DNA from: an uncultured Porphyromonadaceae bacterium | GTDB lineage: Bacteria > Bacteroidota > Bacteroidia > Bacteroidales > Muribaculaceae | Direction of reading: 5' to 3' | NCBI GenBank assembly: GCA_902461565.1 | Contig: CABPYL010000014.1 | Coordinates: forward strand, 1-64,000 | Length of the DNA: 64,000 bases | Shown: positions 9,527 to 19,137 of the stretch, one piece after another | Numbering within the stretch: position 1 is the stretch's first letter | Layout: every line of letters starts with the position of its first letter | Translations under genes and position numbers: made by a program | The notes under the pieces: model-generated | What the model saw: the letters and a program-made list of their open reading frames with translations, nothing else | The model's database searches: none | What the model was told of the DNA's origin: nothing

Positions 9527-10915
9527 ATGAAACGTACTAAAATATCGGATATATTCGACCCCGCGCTTGTTGGCAGCGAGGTCGACGTAATGGGCTGGGT
9601 GCGCACCCGCCGCGGTAACAAAAACGTGCAGTTCGTCGCACTGAACGACGGATCCACAATCCGCAACCTTCAGATTGTGTTCGACCTCGGCAAGTTCAAC
9701 GACGAGGACCTGAAAGCCGTAACCACCGGCTCGTCCATCCACGTCAGTGGCAAGCTCGTGGAATCGATGGGCAAAGGCCAGACCTGCGAGGTTCAGGCCG
9801 ACACGCTCGAAATCTTCGGCGGCGCAGATCCCGAAGCATATCCCCTCCAGAAAAAAGGCCACACAATGGAGTATCTGCGCGAGAAAGCACACCTGCGCCC
9901 CCGCACCGCCACTTTTGGCGCTATTCTGCGCGTGCGCAGCGCCCTGGCTTTCGCAATTCATAAATTCTTCCAGGAGAAAGGCTTCTTCTATCTGAACACC
10001 CCGCTTATCACCGAAAGCGACTGCGAAGGCGCAGGCGCAATGTTCCAGGTTACCACCCTCGACCTGGAGAAACTTCCCCGCAACGAGGAAGGCAAGGTAG
10101 ATTACACGAAAGACTTCTTCGGCAAACCCACCGCCCTCACCGTCAGCGGCCAGCTCGAAGGCGAGCTCGGCGCAACGGCTCTCGGCGCCATCTATACTTT
10201 CGGCCCCACATTCCGCGCCGAAAACTCCAACACACCACGCCACCTCTCCGAATTCTGGATGATAGAACCGGAGGTCGCATTCTTCGACATCGAAGACAAC
10301 ATGGCCCTCGCCGAAGAATTCGTGAAATACTGCATCCGCTACGCCCTCGACCACTGCCGCGAGGACATCGAATTCCTTGCCGAGCATTTCGACAAAGACC
10401 TTATCAACCGTCTGGAATTTGTCCTCAACAACGATTTCGTGCGCCTCACCTACACAGAAGGCGTCGAAATCCTCAAAGCCAGCGGCCGCAAGTTCGAGTT
10501 CCCCGTTGAGTGGGGTATCGACCTGCAGAGCGAGCACGAGCGCTACCTCGTGGAGCAGCACTTCAAACGTCCGGTCATCCTCACCGACTATCCGCGCGAT
10601 ATCAAGGCTTTCTACATGAAGCAGAACGACGACGGCAAGACCGTCCGTGCTATGGACGTCCTTTTCCCGCAGATCGGCGAGATTATAGGAGGCAGCGAGC
10701 GCGAGGCCAACTACGACAAGCTGCTCAAACGCATCGAAGAACTGCACATCCCCATGAAGGATATGTGGTGGTACCTCGATACCCGCCGCTTCGGCACAGT
10801 GCCTCACAGCGGTTTCGGTCTCGGCTTCGAGCGTCTCGTGCTGTTCGTTACGGGTATGACTAACATCCGCGACGTCATCCCATTCCCGCGCACTCCCAAC
10901 AACGCAGAATTTTAA
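9527..10915 (+). CDS. asnS: Asparaginyl-tRNA synthetase
   Basis: A class II aminoacyl-tRNA synthetase that charges tRNA-Asn; 462 residues, the usual length. ATG 9527 ([10 protein letters not shown]) was chosen over an in-frame start 45 nt upstream, which would fall inside the promoter. An N-terminal OB-fold anticodon-binding domain (about 15-105, with [16 protein letters not shown]) is followed by the catalytic core: [20 protein letters not shown] (motif 2) and [10 protein letters not shown] (motif 3), closing with the AsnRS ending [16 protein letters not shown]. The PRTPNNAEF ending and the motif 2 context separate it from AspRS. recO follows after 18 nt and is probably co-transcribed. Confidence 0.97.
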   Translation: MKRTKISDIFDPALVGSEVDVMGWVRTRRGNKNVQFVALNDGSTIRNLQIVFDLGKFNDEDLKAVTTGSSIHVSGKLVESMGKGQTCEVQADTLEIFGGADPEAYPLQKKGHTMEYLREKAHLRPRTATFGAILRVRSALAFAIHKFFQEKGFFYLNTPLITESDCEGAGAMFQVTTLDLEKLPRNEEGKVDYTKDFFGKPTALTVSGQLEGELGATALGAIYTFGPTFRAENSNTPRHLSEFWMIEPEVAFFDIEDNMALAEEFVKYCIRYALDHCREDIEFLAEHFDKDLINRLEFVLNNDFVRLTYTEGVEILKASGRKFEFPVEWGIDLQSEHERYLVEQHFKRPVILTDYPRDIKAFYMKQNDDGKTVRAMDVLFPQIGEIIGGSEREANYDKLLKRIEELHIPMKDMWWYLDTRRFGTVPHSGFGLGFERLVLFVTGMTNIRDVIPFPRTPNNAEF

Positions 10916-10933
10916 TTTCCACCTCGGCGTACC

Positions 10934-11656
10934 ATGCTAACGCCGGTGGAATGTATAGCACTCCGCACTGTGCGCCTCACCGACAGCAAGAATCTGCTGT
11001 CGGTCTGGAGCCGGGAAGCGGGGCGCTTGACTTTTGCCATACCCGCAGGCAGCAGCCGCGAGGCACGTCGGCGCCGTGCGATAACTGCGCCGCTGGGCAC
11101 CTTCTGCGGTGTGAGCGACATACGGCCCGACCGCGAAATTCTGTCCGTGCGCGACATCATGCCGCTGCCCGGCTCGCCAGCCATGAATCCATCGCCGGCA
11201 CAAGGTATGTCGGCCATGTTTTTAGCCGAGGTGCTTGATTTGCTGCTCCGGCGGCAGGAGCCCGACGACAGGCTGTCGGATTTCCTTTTCAGAAGCATGG
11301 ACATACTATCGGCTGCCACGGGCGCAGCCGCCGCAAACTTTCACATTGTGTTCATGTATACCTTCGCCCATTATGCCGGCATAGCGCCCGACGCCGGCGA
11401 CTATCGCCGCAACGCTGTGTTCGACATGCGCGAAGGCCGTTTCAGACTGTCGGCACCGCTGCACGACGACCATCTCGAAGGCGACGAGGCCCGCATGATG
11501 ATGCTTATATCACGCACAACGCTCGCAAGGGCCGGACGCCTGCCGCTGACGCGCGCTACGCGCAACCGCGCGCTCGATCTTATCCTGCGCTATTTCTCGT
11601 TGCACCTGGCGCCGCTCAACTCCCTGAAATCGCCGGAGATTCTGCGGATGCTGTAA
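10934..11656 (+). CDS. recO: DNA repair protein RecO
   Basis: A 240-residue recombination mediator that helps RecR load RecA on SSB-coated single-strand DNA. The N-terminal OB fold (residues 1-80: ECIALRTVRLTDSKNLLSVW, then GRLTFAIPAG) and the helical C-terminal part ending in LDLILRYFSLHLAPLNSLKS are typical of Bacteroidetes RecO. The zinc-binding cysteines of some RecO proteins are absent: this protein has almost no cysteine beyond the N-terminal region, as I expect for this phylum. It lies 18 nt after asnS and converges on the DUF1573 gene, whose stop is immediately adjacent (11657), so there is almost no intergenic space. Confidence 0.85.
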   Translation: MLTPVECIALRTVRLTDSKNLLSVWSREAGRLTFAIPAGSSREARRRRAITAPLGTFCGVSDIRPDREILSVRDIMPLPGSPAMNPSPAQGMSAMFLAEVLDLLLRRQEPDDRLSDFLFRSMDILSAATGAAAANFHIVFMYTFAHYAGIAPDAGDYRRNAVFDMREGRFRLSAPLHDDHLEGDEARMMMLISRTTLARAGRLPLTRATRNRALDLILRYFSLHLAPLNSLKSPEILRML

Positions 11657-12718
11657 CTATTTCATTCCTACCAGACGCACTGCCACTGTAGGAGCCGACG
11701 GCGAATTTGTTATGAGCGTCGCGCGTGCATTGAGGATATCCCCCTTTACTCGCCTCGGGTCCACCACAACCGTTATCGTGGCCGTATTGCCGGGAACGAT
11801 TGTCTTTTTGTCGATGGACAGCGAGACGCCTTCATCAGCGGTGTAGAGGCGACGTACAATCATCTTGCTGCCGCCTGTATTGCGCACCGTGCAGATGCGT
11901 TTTATTTTCTTGTCGCCCTTGATAGCCCCGAAATCAATAGACTGCATCTCCAGCGTCGGCACAGGCGCCTTGTCGAGCTGTTCAGGCGTCAGACTGCCGA
12001 AATCCTCGTTCACCACCGCCATTACTGGCATCTGATAAAGGAAGCTGCTCAGCGGATCGGCCGAAATGAGGAGTGTATCGGAAACAAGTCCGTATTCCTT
12101 TTCGCGCCCGGCATCGAAAGTAAACATAACAGTGCCCTGCTCTCCCGGTGCGACTGTGGCAGGCTCGAATATTGCAGATATATACGGCGGGCATGAGGCC
12201 GAGGGATGTAGAGGCATCTCGCTGCGGTTGTAAATGTCTATCGACACAGCCCGGGTATGGCCTTTGGCAATCTGCCCGAACATTACCGACGGCCGGGCCA
12301 TCTTCAGTCCCATGCCAAGATCAACGGGATAATTTCTGGCCACCGACGGCGCGCTTCCGATTACCGAGCCTTTTACATACAATTTGGTTTTCTGGCCGTT
12401 GGACATCTCCACACCCACGTACTTCGAAAAACGGCCCGGACGCCCGGCAGGATTGTAGAACAAGGCTATGGCCCCGGTATCGCCGGGCTCCACAGGCCTG
12501 CGCGAGAACTCGGGAGCAGTGCAGCCGCACGAAGGACGCGCGGCAACTATCGTTACGGGCGACGCGTCGGTGTTTACAAAGCGAAAAATATGCCGGACTT
12601 TGCCCATATCCTCGCCAAATGCGCCGAAATCGTGCTCGGTCTCAATCCATTGTACCTCCGCTGCAACGTATAAAGGAACGAGCGACAAGACAACCAGAAG
12701 TATTTTATGCAGTTTCAT
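11657..12718 (-). CDS. Secreted DUF1573 protein, multi-repeat
   Basis: A 353-residue exported protein (signal peptide 1-20, ending YVAAE). It contains DUF1573, an immunoglobulin-like fold widespread in Bacteroidetes, with the hallmark ETEHDFGAFGEDMGKVRHIF, then the conserved SCGCTAPEFSRRPVEPGD and a YNPAGRPGRF turn. At least two further beta-sandwich units follow (about 125-230 and 235-353; SIDFGAIKGD starts the last). The function of DUF1573 is not established; proteins of this type sit in the periplasm or on the surface. It lies 12 nt downstream of the ion channel gene and should be co-transcribed with it. Confidence 0.85.
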   Translation of the reverse strand: MKLHKILLVVLSLVPLYVAAEVQWIETEHDFGAFGEDMGKVRHIFRFVNTDASPVTIVAARPSCGCTAPEFSRRPVEPGDTGAIALFYNPAGRPGRFSKYVGVEMSNGQKTKLYVKGSVIGSAPSVARNYPVDLGMGLKMARPSVMFGQIAKGHTRAVSIDIYNRSEMPLHPSASCPPYISAIFEPATVAPGEQGTVMFTFDAGREKEYGLVSDTLLISADPLSSFLYQMPVMAVVNEDFGSLTPEQLDKAPVPTLEMQSIDFGAIKGDKKIKRICTVRNTGGSKMIVRRLYTADEGVSLSIDKKTIVPGNTATITVVVDPRRVKGDILNARATLITNSPSAPTVAVRLVGMK

Positions 12719-12730
12719 AGTGATGCAAAT

Positions 12731-13489
12731 TTAACTATTTCCTTTCGAAGAAGTATTATCGCGGGTGGTGTATTTCTTCACAGTATCGGTAAGATATACC
12801 GTGAACAGAGGAAACATAAGCAGCCCCATCACGGAAATTATCATTGCCACCGCCTTTCCGGCTGTGGTAACGGCATAGAAGGAAGCGCCTAAGGTCGTTG
12901 TCTGCAACATACACCAGTACAGCGAATCCCAGTAGTTCTTTACCGCCGGATTCACGCCCCCTTCCCATATATAGAACACCAGCGACGCAAAATACACGGT
13001 CATGACAAGGATTATAAGATACGACGCGAATATGCCCACAAGACGGTTCGACGAAATAAAGCGCGTTAGCACGGCAATGGCAAGCACTGCACGCATGGTG
13101 GGCATATAATGGATTATATAGCCGGGCAATCCTCCTGGATGCACGCCAAGTACCTGCAGAATGGCGGCGTAAGGGATACATATAAGCAGAGTGAGCAGAT
13201 TATGCACAAAATATTTCCTTCGCGAGGGACTTATCCAAAGTTCATAGAAATAATCGGCAAGATATACTATGCAGGCGGGAAGTTGCGCACGGTTGTAGGC
13301 ATGGGAATCCAGCGGGAGGAAGTCGGGCCGGAAAACATTGATGGAAATAATCACTATCAGCAGCAGCGACACAACAACGACAGCGGTACGGAGAAGGTTC
13401 CGCACACGCAGAAGGATGGTTTTGTCTTTTCCGGACAGCATAATACGATGGAATATAAATTTTAACGCCGGGGCGCCGGCATTGTTCAT
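12731..13489 (-). CDS. Six-helix ion channel-like membrane protein with atypical pore loop
   Basis: A 252-residue membrane protein with about six hydrophobic segments (residues ~33-52, 85-103, 110-130, 140-165, and a pore helix plus last helix ~185-235). The arrangement S5, pore loop WDSLYWCMLQTTTLGASF, S6 AVAMIISVMGLLMFPLF is that of the voltage-gated-like ion channel family. The selectivity filter, normally TVGYGD in potassium channels, reads TTLGASF here, so ion selectivity cannot be assumed. The N-terminal residues 1-16 overlap a sequence element that recurs at 28.8 kb, so the second in-frame ATG (13441, MLSGKDKT) may be the true start. It forms a unit with the DUF1573 gene downstream. 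Confidence 0.75.
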   Translation of the reverse strand: MNNAGAPALKFIFHRIMLSGKDKTILLRVRNLLRTAVVVVSLLLIVIISINVFRPDFLPLDSHAYNRAQLPACIVYLADYFYELWISPSRRKYFVHNLLTLLICIPYAAILQVLGVHPGGLPGYIIHYMPTMRAVLAIAVLTRFISSNRLVGIFASYLIILVMTVYFASLVFYIWEGGVNPAVKNYWDSLYWCMLQTTTLGASFYAVTTAGKAVAMIISVMGLLMFPLFTVYLTDTVKKYTTRDNTSSKGNS

Positions 13490-13540
13490 TAATAAGCGGT
13501 CCTTTTGCGTACATCTTTCCCGAACAAAAATGCCGGCAAC
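13445..13540 (-). repeat. Copy A of a ~95-nt intergenic element
   Basis: Closely resembles 28825-28922. Shared parts, read on the plus strand: ACGATNGAATAT, a hairpin AACGCCGG...CCGGCATT, and a 23-nt block at 13501-13523 identical to 28880-28902. It lies upstream of and partly inside the 5' end of the channel gene, and its right end merges with the terminator at 13526-13573. Strand is nominal. Confidence 0.6.
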
Positions 13541-13573
13541 CCCTGCAGCGGATTTGGCTGCAGAAGTTGCCGG
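13526..13573 (-). terminator. Terminator of the five-gene surface operon
   Basis: Inverted repeat GCCGGCAAC (13532-13540) with GTTGCCGG (13566-13573), plus an inner CTGCAG/CTGCAG stem (13543-13548 with 13558-13563). On the minus strand it is followed by a T run (13530-13526). It lies 40 nt beyond the stop of the LPP20 gene. Confidence 0.85.
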
Positions 13574-13612
13574 TAACGCGCCGGAATTTTCTGTCGCTAT
13601 ATCCTCATACGA

Positions 13613-15535
13613 TTAAAAGCTTGCAGGAGAAAAAATGCCGGAGCGGGGGTGATTTGGCGGCAGGTTGGGCGTCAGGTCCGGATTACGTTCCGGCTGCCAT
13701 GTACGCACATGTATTAGCGGTTTTTCTTCGTCGTTGAAATCAACAAAGAGGAACAGATAGCCTTCGTCGCCGTATGTCTGCGATACATAATCCTGTTTCA
13801 ACTGGATAGCGTATGTTTCGCCTCCGACGCCGGAACGTTCCACATCGGTATCGGTAAAACGCAGATTGATATATTCCTGAGCATCGAAACAGCGGCGAAG
13901 ATGTTCCATATATTCTGCTTTTGTCTTTTGTGTATATCTGACGTCGGTTTTTGACGCTAATTTCAGTCCGTCGACACCTTTCACTTTCTCGAGCCGTTTT
14001 GTAACGTGGCCAATAATAATAACCGCGTCATCATCAAAGATACTCTCGATATAATCTCTCATCCCGAGCGCAAATGCGGTACGGTAGTTTTCAAGGAAGT
14101 TAACAAGCACCATCTTCTTATCGTCGGTCCAGGCCGCACCTTTCTTTGAGAAAATATCATTGCGGGCGATGCTTCCGAGGCCGAATCCGAGACTTGTCAT
14201 CTTGCCTTCCTTATTGAATGTGAAAGTTACATCTTCAGTAAACTGTCGCCCCTTGCTGAATGTGAAAGTCATCGGGATCGAACGGCACATCACCTCGTCG
14301 CGAATAGGATAGAATTCATACGTATCCTTTGTGGCATTACCTAAGATTTTCATTTTGCCATAGCCCCTTAGACGTTTGAAAAGTTCCCATCCTTCCGGAG
14401 CGCAATACTTCTCCACTTCGTCAAATTTCTTGTTTGTAATACACTTTACGATGTTTTCCATCGCGCCTGCATAAAGAGCTTTTTCTTCTTTATCTGTGGC
14501 TTGAATGCCTTCGTTAGTTCCGGCAGCCACTAACGCATCGAACACCTTGGCTTCTTTTTTATCGGCCTTCAGGTTCTTTTTACCTTCGTTCAGCAAATAT
14601 GTGTTGTTGACGAGACCGGCACCTTTAAACGAATCCAGAAGTGGCTTCAGTTCTGCATTTGCATGGTTCTCGTTTTTAAACATATACTCCACGTAAATCT
14701 TAAGCGGATTTACGGGGACCGAAGGACTAAGCTCGATTTCAACCATACCGTCGCGCGCGGTAAACAATGAAGAGTAACCCACATTGGTGCCATACTTGAA
14801 CGTGCATGTTGTAACAGGTTTCCCATCATATTTTACAGTCAGTTCCACGGTCTGTCCGCCGTGCTCTGGATCAGTCTCGTCTTTTTTAACAGAAGCGATA
14901 CCGAACGAAACCTTATTGATGATGTCGCTCATTGCTTCGGGGATCCAGTTTGCGAGCACACGTTTTTCACCATCTACAATCTCTTCTACGCCCGATGGTG
15001 CCGGCAGACTTTGAAGCAGCACGTACGCGCGATAAAGATGGCGCAGAGCGTCATCCACCTTTCCGTTGTCTCGTGCACGAATGCCCGCACGGGCAAGGTC
15101 GCCCACATTGTTCCTTCTGCGTTTGTGCATCTTCTCAATATTTGCTTTCGGCATGTACACAAACATGCAGAACTCCGGCCCGTCGGACAGTGGCATTGAT
15201 TCCACTCCTTCAAGAGAGGCCGGAGCCGTGTAGCTCTCTACCACCGATTCGAAATTCTCGGTAGTGGTAACCGTTCCGTCGGCGTCGAGAACGTTTGTGG
15301 ATTCTATTATACTGCGTCCGGTTACTGTCAGTGAGATTTTCCTTACCATGTCGTGTACTGCGGCATTGTAGGCTTCTTCCGGATCCTCTGAATAGCCTAT
15401 GCCGTAGATATATGTTTCAGGTTGGGCCATTATCATATCAGCTTTAGACTGAAATGGAGACACCTTTTTCGCTGCATATATATTGCAGTTGATAAGTAAG
15501 AAAGAGAATAAAAAAACAAAAAACTTCGTATTCAT
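13613..15535 (-). CDS. LPP20-domain exported protein with C-terminal NTF2-like domain
   Basis: A 640-residue protein exported by an N-terminal signal (residues 1-21, NIYAA). A cysteine lies before the cleavage site but LINC is a poor lipobox. Residues ~35-135 match the LPP20 family (ETYIYGIGYSEDPEEAYNAA, then a GRSIIES turn), which is usually found in envelope proteins. Residues ~160-200 are helical (ALRHLYRAYVLLQSL). Around 350-470 is a beta-rich domain. From about 490 to 620 there is an NTF2/SnoaL-like segment: NYRTAFALGMRDYIESIFDD, DAVIIIGHV and the closing HVRTWQPERN. It is the last gene of the five-gene surface operon, 64 nt after the BACON lipoprotein, and ends at a strong terminator. 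Role unknown; envelope location is likely. Confidence 0.75.
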   Translation of the reverse strand: MNTKFFVFLFSFLLINCNIYAAKKVSPFQSKADMIMAQPETYIYGIGYSEDPEEAYNAAVHDMVRKISLTVTGRSIIESTNVLDADGTVTTTENFESVVESYTAPASLEGVESMPLSDGPEFCMFVYMPKANIEKMHKRRRNNVGDLARAGIRARDNGKVDDALRHLYRAYVLLQSLPAPSGVEEIVDGEKRVLANWIPEAMSDIINKVSFGIASVKKDETDPEHGGQTVELTVKYDGKPVTTCTFKYGTNVGYSSLFTARDGMVEIELSPSVPVNPLKIYVEYMFKNENHANAELKPLLDSFKGAGLVNNTYLLNEGKKNLKADKKEAKVFDALVAAGTNEGIQATDKEEKALYAGAMENIVKCITNKKFDEVEKYCAPEGWELFKRLRGYGKMKILGNATKDTYEFYPIRDEVMCRSIPMTFTFSKGRQFTEDVTFTFNKEGKMTSLGFGLGSIARNDIFSKKGAAWTDDKKMVLVNFLENYRTAFALGMRDYIESIFDDDAVIIIGHVTKRLEKVKGVDGLKLASKTDVRYTQKTKAEYMEHLRRCFDAQEYINLRFTDTDVERSGVGGETYAIQLKQDYVSQTYGDEGYLFLFVDFNDEEKPLIHVRTWQPERNPDLTPNLPPNHPRSGIFSPASF

Positions 15536-15549
15536 TTTTCAAATTATAC

Positions 15550-15583
15550 GAGGGTGCCGTTTGTACGATTCCACGGCACCCTC
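15550..15583 (-). other. Intercistronic hairpin between BACON and LPP20 genes
   Basis: Perfect 10-bp inverted repeat (15550-15559 with 15574-15583, 14-nt loop) without a clear T run. It could be a partial terminator or RNA-processing site inside the operon. Confidence 0.6.
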
Positions 15584-15599
15584 TTGCTTATAGAGTCAA

Positions 15600-17567
15600 T
15601 TATCTTTTTCGGGTCGGGGTCGGATTATCGCCTGCCCCGGGACGATATCCGGCGGTGGTGAACGGGTAGCTGACAGTACCGTAAATGGTCCGTCCGGTAT
15701 TGTCCATCACAAATCCTCGCGCCTCATAGTGGGTTGCCGGATCCAGGTCTCTTAGATCTACAGAAACTACTCCTTCAATCGGATTAGAGATACTTCCATT
15801 AACTGTGATCCATTCTTCTGTACCCGCTTTCCTCCACTGAAGTCCGGCTGCCGTTACTTCTGTGTAAGGCGAATAATAGTTGAATTCAACAGTGGCATAA
15901 GTCTGGCCATATCCGTCCACAAGCCAGGGCACGCTGATCGCCGCCTCACGCCCGCCAAACTGTGTGATTCCAATTCTAATTGGTCTTACTCCCACTGAGT
16001 CCGGGTATAAAGTAATGCCACCAGAAAATTCTGTCGGCAGTGGCGTGATAGTTATCGTACCAGGACGGTTGTCGTTGGTCGTATTGCGGTCTATTCTTAT
16101 GGCGATTTCCTGATACGTGTCAGAACAGTTCCCTCTTGCTGGACTGGCGTGCATCCACGAAGGTGCATTCACTTCCCAATTGAAACGACTGGAGAGTTCA
16201 ACACTAATTACCGTATCGCCGGCCATCACGACGCCGGAATGTTCGTCCCTGTTTACTTCAAAGGTCAGGTCATAGCCCTTCTGATAGACAATTACTTTCT
16301 GGTCTGAATATCTTTCTGATCCAAAGTAAATTTCACCGTATCTTTCCCTGCCGGTTTCATTAGGTGATATTGTTGCAACCGTGTTGTTAATCCTGTCCCA
16401 GCTCCCGGTACCGGAATAATCAGTAAACGTTATCCAGTCTGGTTTACTTTTTATCACCCAATCAGAAAGCGACAATACGTCTAATTTGATTGCTCCTCCT
16501 TCGGCCGGAACCATCTGTTCTACAGGCATTACAGAGAATGTGTAAGCTGGTTTATCTTGTCTCACTATTATAGTCTGTCCCTTATAATTCCCGTCTTTCG
16601 GTTTAAAGGTGATTACTGTGTCTCTTTCGTTCCCTGTATAATTGGGCAATATCGTAGCGACTGTACTCACACGGTTAGCGCTGCTCTCGCCCGAAAGATT
16701 GGAGAACACTATCCAGTCTGCCGCGTTAGAGACGTCCCAGTCTGAAAGCGACTGCACGCCGAATTCGATTGTACCTCCTTGGGCTGGAACCGTCTGAGGT
16801 TCTGTGGGCGATACGACGAAAGAGTATTCGGATCCAAGCTGTGTCAGTTCCACCTCATAGTCAGCTACTTCACTATGGAGATTCAGATAGGCCTTGCGGT
16901 CGGCGGTTGAGCGGTTGTCTTCCAGGTTTATGTAAAACGAGGCTGCACCGTTGCCACTGAATGTGCCGTCGCCATTAACATTCATGGATTGAGACGTAGG
17001 AGTGATGCTGACAAATCGTATTGGATCTGTTCCTTCGTATGTTATATCCAGTGTCCATGCAACATTAGATATAATGTTGAACTCTTGACGTTCATTATCA
17101 TAGGCCCCGAAAGATTCAAGCGATGAAGGTGAAAGCCTGACATCGCTTACCGCCTGGTGTACTTTCAGCTGATAGCTTCCGTCGGTTTCTTTGTTTCCCT
17201 GCGCATCGGTTTTGTACACTGTTACATAGCAGTTGCGCTCTTCTTTCATATTGTCGAGCACCGTTATGGTGAATGAACCGTCGCCGGAAGCATTGAGGAC
17301 ATCCACTTCGCACCATCCGCCCTCGCAGTCGGTGATTTCCACTGCCCATCTTGTGTTGCTTACCACCTTGACGGCAGTGTTCGATGGAGCGGCTCCGAGG
17401 TCCAGGGTATGTTCGGGGAATTCTTTGCCCTCGGCATCAGTTACCGAAAGCGTCCTCTCGTTTTTGATTGGTTCAAGGTCTGTGTTAAGATTATCGCTGC
17501 AGGCCACCGAGCCGATTGCCAGCAGGCCTGCGGCGAGTATTCCGAATATTTTTGTTGCTTTTTTCAT
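15600..17567 (-). CDS. BACON-domain surface lipoprotein
   Basis: A 655-residue lipoprotein. The signal peptide ends at Cys23 in a good lipobox (AIGSVAC), with an acidic stretch after the cysteine as in exported Bacteroidetes lipoproteins. About five BACON-type immunoglobulin-like repeats follow (roughly 40-145, 150-245, 250-340, 345-430, 435-550), with repeated features SNTRWAVEI, SNVAWTLDI, LSDWDVSNAADWIVFS and LSDWVIKSKPDWITFT. A fibronectin-like segment (about 560-645; YEARGFVMDNTGRTIYG) and a basic tail close the protein. BACON domains are thought to bind carbohydrate or mucin and occur in surface proteins of gut Bacteroidetes. It is the fourth gene of the surface operon, 13 nt after the PEGA gene. 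A structural or adhesive role is likelier than an enzymatic one; I see no catalytic domain. Confidence 0.85.
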   Translation of the reverse strand: MKKATKIFGILAAGLLAIGSVACSDNLNTDLEPIKNERTLSVTDAEGKEFPEHTLDLGAAPSNTAVKVVSNTRWAVEITDCEGGWCEVDVLNASGDGSFTITVLDNMKEERNCYVTVYKTDAQGNKETDGSYQLKVHQAVSDVRLSPSSLESFGAYDNERQEFNIISNVAWTLDITYEGTDPIRFVSITPTSQSMNVNGDGTFSGNGAASFYINLEDNRSTADRKAYLNLHSEVADYEVELTQLGSEYSFVVSPTEPQTVPAQGGTIEFGVQSLSDWDVSNAADWIVFSNLSGESSANRVSTVATILPNYTGNERDTVITFKPKDGNYKGQTIIVRQDKPAYTFSVMPVEQMVPAEGGAIKLDVLSLSDWVIKSKPDWITFTDYSGTGSWDRINNTVATISPNETGRERYGEIYFGSERYSDQKVIVYQKGYDLTFEVNRDEHSGVVMAGDTVISVELSSRFNWEVNAPSWMHASPARGNCSDTYQEIAIRIDRNTTNDNRPGTITITPLPTEFSGGITLYPDSVGVRPIRIGITQFGGREAAISVPWLVDGYGQTYATVEFNYYSPYTEVTAAGLQWRKAGTEEWITVNGSISNPIEGVVSVDLRDLDPATHYEARGFVMDNTGRTIYGTVSYPFTTAGYRPGAGDNPTPTRKR

Positions 17568-17580
17568 TGCAATTTGTGTT

Positions 17581-19116
17581 TTAGAGTGAAACGGATACGC
17601 CTATAGAGGCTTTGAACCCCCCTCGTGTCATATCTCCCTGTTTGTATACTTCGGCGATGTCTCCCTTTTTGCTGACAGGGATGCCGTATTCCGGGGTAAC
17701 GAAAAATCCCACATGCTGTATCGGATGATATGAGAAGCGCACGCCTATCGTAACGCAGCTCTGGGTGTAACCGTTGCCGGGGTATTTCTTGTCTTTGGCC
17801 GAGAGCCTTTGTATCATGAAACCCGCTTGCGGCGTCAGTCCGAAACGTTCGGCGAAGCGCAGCTGATAGCCGGCGCGTACGGCAATCTCGTCCATGCGGT
17901 AATTGTAGGCTCCCTGATAGATCTTATCAGTCCGGTTGTACCACTCTACGTCCTTGCTTCTTTTCACTCCGAGGTTGTAGCTTGCCTCGAGATTGATGTT
18001 CTCGTAATATCCGCCGATAGTGAAGCCCACCGAAGGCATTCCCGAAGCGGCGAACGAGATTGCCGCATAGCCCGTCGTTTTCTTCACGTACTGGATCTTT
18101 TCGAGGCGTATGGTGTCGCGCAGGGTCTCGCCCCGCTCGAGGCGGAACTTATATGTCTGCGGATAGTAGCCGCGCTTGGAAAAATCGAGCTGATAGCGGG
18201 CTACCGGCAGCTGCATCGTAGGCATCAGTTCGAACAGGGTGTCGGCCTCCATCACGGTAACACCGTGGGCTGGTTCCGTAACCAGTTCCAGATAGCCCAG
18301 ATGCGGAACCGGAGGTGTGGCGGTTACCGTTTTGGTTTTACCGGCCTCTACATTGAACGTAGTGGTCTGGTCCTCGTGGTCGGGCAACTTGGCCGTTACG
18401 ATATACGAGCCGGCACGCAGATGCTTGTGGAGCTGCCCTACGCCTTCGCGGGCATCCTGAAACCATAGCTCGGCGCCATTGGCCACCTGTATGTTTACAT
18501 CGCCGTATTTCAGGTTCTCGTCTTCCATTTTTAGCTTGAATTCGGTTTTGCCGTCCTTTGTCAGATTCACGATGTCCTCGTACAGCAGCGACCCCAGTTC
18601 GGCTCTCACAAGGTGAGCGCCCAGCGGCATGTGCATGTTCACCGGCGACTTGCCCTGCGGCTCACCGTCAACCGAAATTTCTGCATTTGCGGCTGACGCG
18701 ATGAGTGCTACTTCCCGACCTTCTACATTGAGTTCTATCGAATATGTTTTGCCGCTTTCGGCCTCCATGCCTTCGAACCACATCACTACAGGGCTATATT
18801 TGGGGTGGGTGATTGTTATCTTCTGGGTTCTCTCCGGTACGTAGAGCCATACCTCGCCCGGGGCGGCCTGTTTGCGTCCGAGTATCTGGAACAGACCGGC
18901 GTCAAAACCGAGAACATCATTCGTAAACGGCGTGTAGATCTTGATAAGCGCCGCACGCTTTCCGCTGTTTTCGTCGATAAGTTCTGAATCTTTTAGCCTT
19001 GCGGTGAGTTCTTCCAATGCCTTGAAATCCCTTACCTCAAGTTTCTGTGCCATTGAGGGCAACGCGCAGAAAAGAGCTAAGAACAGGATTGATATTTTTA
19101 AAGACTTCATTGTCAA
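17581..19116 (-). CDS. PEGA-domain protein with C-terminal outer-membrane beta-barrel-like region
   Basis: A 511-residue exported protein (signal peptide ending SMAQK; MKSLKISILF at the third codon may be the true start). Residues ~145-320 hold PEGA-like modules, small beta-sandwiches with the pattern AEISVDGEPQGKSPVNMHMP, then GAHLVRAELG and VPHLGYLELVTEPAHGVTVM. From ~345 to 511 are alternating amphipathic strands (GYAAISFAASGMPSVGFTIG, later VCVTIG-like SCVTIGVRFSYHP) ending with a hydrophobic SIGVSVSL, as in an eight-stranded outer-membrane barrel with a terminal aromatic/hydrophobic strand. So it may anchor its N-terminal part to the outer membrane. Third gene of the surface operon, 21 nt after the giant repeat protein and 13 nt before the BACON lipoprotein. 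Confidence 0.8.
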   Translation of the reverse strand: MTMKSLKISILFLALFCALPSMAQKLEVRDFKALEELTARLKDSELIDENSGKRAALIKIYTPFTNDVLGFDAGLFQILGRKQAAPGEVWLYVPERTQKITITHPKYSPVVMWFEGMEAESGKTYSIELNVEGREVALIASAANAEISVDGEPQGKSPVNMHMPLGAHLVRAELGSLLYEDIVNLTKDGKTEFKLKMEDENLKYGDVNIQVANGAELWFQDAREGVGQLHKHLRAGSYIVTAKLPDHEDQTTTFNVEAGKTKTVTATPPVPHLGYLELVTEPAHGVTVMEADTLFELMPTMQLPVARYQLDFSKRGYYPQTYKFRLERGETLRDTIRLEKIQYVKKTTGYAAISFAASGMPSVGFTIGGYYENINLEASYNLGVKRSKDVEWYNRTDKIYQGAYNYRMDEIAVRAGYQLRFAERFGLTPQAGFMIQRLSAKDKKYPGNGYTQSCVTIGVRFSYHPIQHVGFFVTPEYGIPVSKKGDIAEVYKQGDMTRGGFKASIGVSVSL

Positions 19117-19137
19117 ATTAATTTTCTGTTATTGTTG

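Noticed and set aside
9476..10807. 443-codon open frame antisense to asnS
   Set aside because: Shadow of asnS; no start region, no family features.
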